Positions 34,529 to 35,911 of a DNA stretch of 35,911 nucleotides are shown piece after piece. The position numbers and the translations under genes are program-made. The stretch spans positions 1 to 35,911 of the forward strand of contig CAVPDG010000023.1 in the NCBI GenBank assembly GCA_963702535.1, in the 5' to 3' direction. This DNA is from CAVPDG01 sp963702535 (GTDB taxonomy: Bacteria; Chloroflexota; Anaerolineae; Anaerolineales; UBA4823). The notes below the pieces were generated by a model, which was not told the origin of the DNA, did not search any database, and saw nothing but the letters and a program-made list of their open reading frames with translations. The stretch's first letter is position 1, and each line of letters begins with the position of its first letter.

Positions 34529-35687
34529 CTAATTCGAGTTAGATAACTTGTAAAACATATCTACGACCCAAGTAATAAAACCGATAATTCCGGGCAGGGA
34601 AGCTAAACCGGAAAACTTCTTAAAGCTCTTTAGCGAAATCGGCCATACAGGCATGGCATCGATGCGCTCGAAAACCATCTTCATGCGCCCGTAGTCATCC
34701 AGGTAGCGGGCGGCGTCGCCTTCGCAGGAGGCGCGCAGCAGGTCAAGATGGTCGATGTTGGCGAAAAGCTGCTCCAGCCGGGCGGCGACATCGGCTTTGT
34801 AGCGGCGCTTATATTCCAGCATGGCGCCATGGACGGGGTGGGTGATCAGGTAGAGCAGCAGGGGGACGAGGATAGCATAGGCGGTGTAGATCAAGATGAC
34901 CGTTAGACCCGATATTGGCGCCTCCTGCGCATGCGTCAGCTTCGGTAGGAGATAATACCAGGTTGCCCATACACCCACCAGCACCGCCAGGAATGAAAAG
35001 CGCATCGCCAGGTTGCCCACCACACCAAAGCCGCCACACTCATCCGCGCTGAAGATATGCACCTTCTGTGCGCCGTATTTGTCAAAGTAAGAGCGCATGC
35101 GATAGGAGAGATTGATCGTCCTGAGCACAAAACTGATGAAGATGTTGGCATTGAACGCCACCAGGAAGGTGATGACAAACATCATCCATGGATTGACAAA
35201 CCAGAAGGAGAAACGGTTGTGAGCGATCTCGCCTGGGATGGAGACATAACGGTAGAAGAGACCGATGCCGATGGCAAGCGTGAGCGCCAGGAGGGGATAG
35301 GCTGGCTTAACCAGGATGGACATAAAATCCTGGTCGACCACCTTTTCTTCGACGAGGGTGGACACCATCTCCTTCCATTGTTGATCCGAAGAGATATAGT
35401 ACGCCCACAATACCGGGATGAACACACCCCATAAAAACAAACCAAAGGAAAGCTCGTCGGGATGGTAGAAGTAGCGTATGTTTGTTAACAGGGGATAACT
35501 TTCCTCGACAGCCTTGCTGATGCCGATCCACAGGCTGAGATGGATGAAGGCGGCTACCCCAGCCGTGAGAAGCACACGCCCTTGGAACAATTTTTGGAAA
35601 GCGGTGTACAACGGGTCGGAATAACGCGGCGCGGGCTTAGGAGACTGATCTCCCGTTATTACAGTTGCTGGCGGCGTCTTGCTGCAT
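34529..35687 (-). CDS. Multi-pass membrane protein, probable N-terminal frameshift
   Basis: About 385 residues with six or so membrane helices: VLLTAGVAAFIHLSLWIGI, LSFGLFLWGVFIPVLWAYYI, ILVKPAYPLLALTLAIGIGLF, PWMMFVITFLVAFNANIFISF, FLAVLVGVWATWYYLL and LTVILIYTAYAILVPLLLYL, then a cytoplasmic coiled region (EYKRRYKADVAARLEQLFANI) and a final helix. A very strong GGGGGGAGGT five bases before the ATG at 35687 marks the real start, but that ATG is out of frame with the body, so an indel lies at about 35640-35685. A TTG at 35756-35758 is in frame but lies beside the -10 box. Family not recognised. Confidence 0.6.
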
Positions 35688-35762
35688 GATTGACCTCCCC
35701 CCTGCCCTGGCGAGTTTTTTGCGCCAGTGATTGGAGATAACGTGGTTAAAGGTAGCAAAGTA

Positions 35763-35768
35763 ATTATA
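35763..35768 (-). promoter_or_regulatory. -10 box before the 35687 membrane-protein gene
   Basis: TATAAT on the minus strand about 76 bases upstream of the ATG at 35687. Just upstream is CCGCCTCAAGCGGAGG, an imperfect inverted repeat that could bind a regulator. No good -35 at normal spacing. Confidence 0.4.
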
Positions 35769-35826
35769 GCCAGACCTCCGCTTGAGGCGGCTCAATCAGG
35801 TTAACGCTTTTGTTGGGGAAAAATTA

Positions 35827-35865
35827 CAGGGGCGAAGCATTCGGCTATCGAATGCTTCGCCCCTG
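35827..35865 (-). terminator. Strong hairpin terminator
   Basis: A perfect 17-bp stem (35827-35843 with 35849-35865) with a five-base loop. Read on the minus strand it is followed by TAATTTTTCC. It lies four bases beyond the stop of the partial gene at 35870 and belongs to the AGGGGCG palindrome family. Confidence 0.75.
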
Positions 35866-35869
35866 GCTT

Positions 35870-35911
35870 TTACGAACCGCCTTTGCGCGGCTTCTTGGGC
35901 TTGGGACCGCT
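35870..35911 (-). CDS. C-terminus of a gene entering from the right
   Basis: Thirteen codons, SGPKPKKPRKGGS, then TAA. A lysine/proline/glycine-rich basic tail is typical of nucleic-acid-binding proteins (ribosomal proteins, helicases), but the product cannot be named. The terminator directly downstream supports this as a real gene end. Confidence 0.55.
   Translation of the reverse strand, partial: SGPKPKKPRKGGS

Noticed and set aside
35688..35758. TTG at 35756-35758 as the start of the 34529 membrane protein
   Set aside because: It lies five bases from a TATAAT box that would be the promoter -10, and has no ribosome-binding site at proper spacing; the ATG at 35687 has a very strong one but needs an indel.
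1..35911. tRNA, rRNA, tmRNA, RNase P RNA, replication or integrase attachment sites
   Set aside because: I scanned for conserved tRNA arms and rRNA motifs by eye and saw none; no integrase gene or phage module is present.

Overview
This looks like a GC-rich chromosomal segment from an environmental bacterium, most likely a Chloroflexota (Anaerolineae-type) member. That placement is inference. It rests on the mix of genes (an Aim24/TIGR00266 protein, a lipoprotein/MacB-like/adaptor export cluster, large secreted beta-propeller proteins, a PqqD-HprK-nucleotidyltransferase cassette) and on abundant short dispersed intergenic repeats. No rRNA or tRNA gene is visible.

Layout. 1-3100: a UMF1-type transporter running off the left edge, an Aim24-family protein, a one-helix micro-protein and a small conserved protein. 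3225-3565: a broken copy of the tail of a secreted protein found intact at 6916, then a large fold-back repeat. 3595-6784: a cassette of PqqD-like chaperone, HprK-like kinase, Tat-exported DUF2135-like protein and nucleotidyltransferase. 6916-9924: a secreted repeat protein and an OmpR/EnvZ-type two-component pair. 10139-11720: a membrane sulfatase/LtaS-like enzyme. 11721-14523: short repeats, a NYN-domain ribonuclease-like gene behind a promoter-terminator leader, and a decayed IS4-like element inserted into an older IS110 end. 14524-16744: a secreted beta-propeller protein. 17115-18371: an IS110-family element whose left end appears to carry a bridge RNA with readable guides. 18541-20233: a membrane protein and two VOC proteins. 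20362-20757: two oppositely oriented arrays of short tandem repeats. 20776-27461: an export cluster (lipoprotein, ABC-permease fusion, two tandem adaptors) plus a degenerate receiver protein. 27696-31020: a giant mosaic exoprotein behind a CRP-like site. 31050-35911: a MazF-type toxin-antitoxin pair, a small zinc-ribbon-like protein, a CPBP-like protein, a membrane protein, a methyltransferase, another membrane protein and the tail of a further gene.

Caution on quality. About fifteen genes need one or more one- or two-base indels corrected to read through, several next to homopolymers, while others over 2 kb are clean. Sequencing or assembly indels explain most of this better than gene decay. 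I therefore annotate the ordinary genes as coding sequences with frameshifts and keep 'pseudogene' for transposases and obvious fragments.

The most interesting items are the IS110 element with donor and target guides that match its own ends, the nested IS4-in-IS110 remnant that independently supports the IS110 right end, and the PqqD/HprK/Tat-protein/nucleotidyltransferase cassette, which may be a protein- or peptide-modification system.
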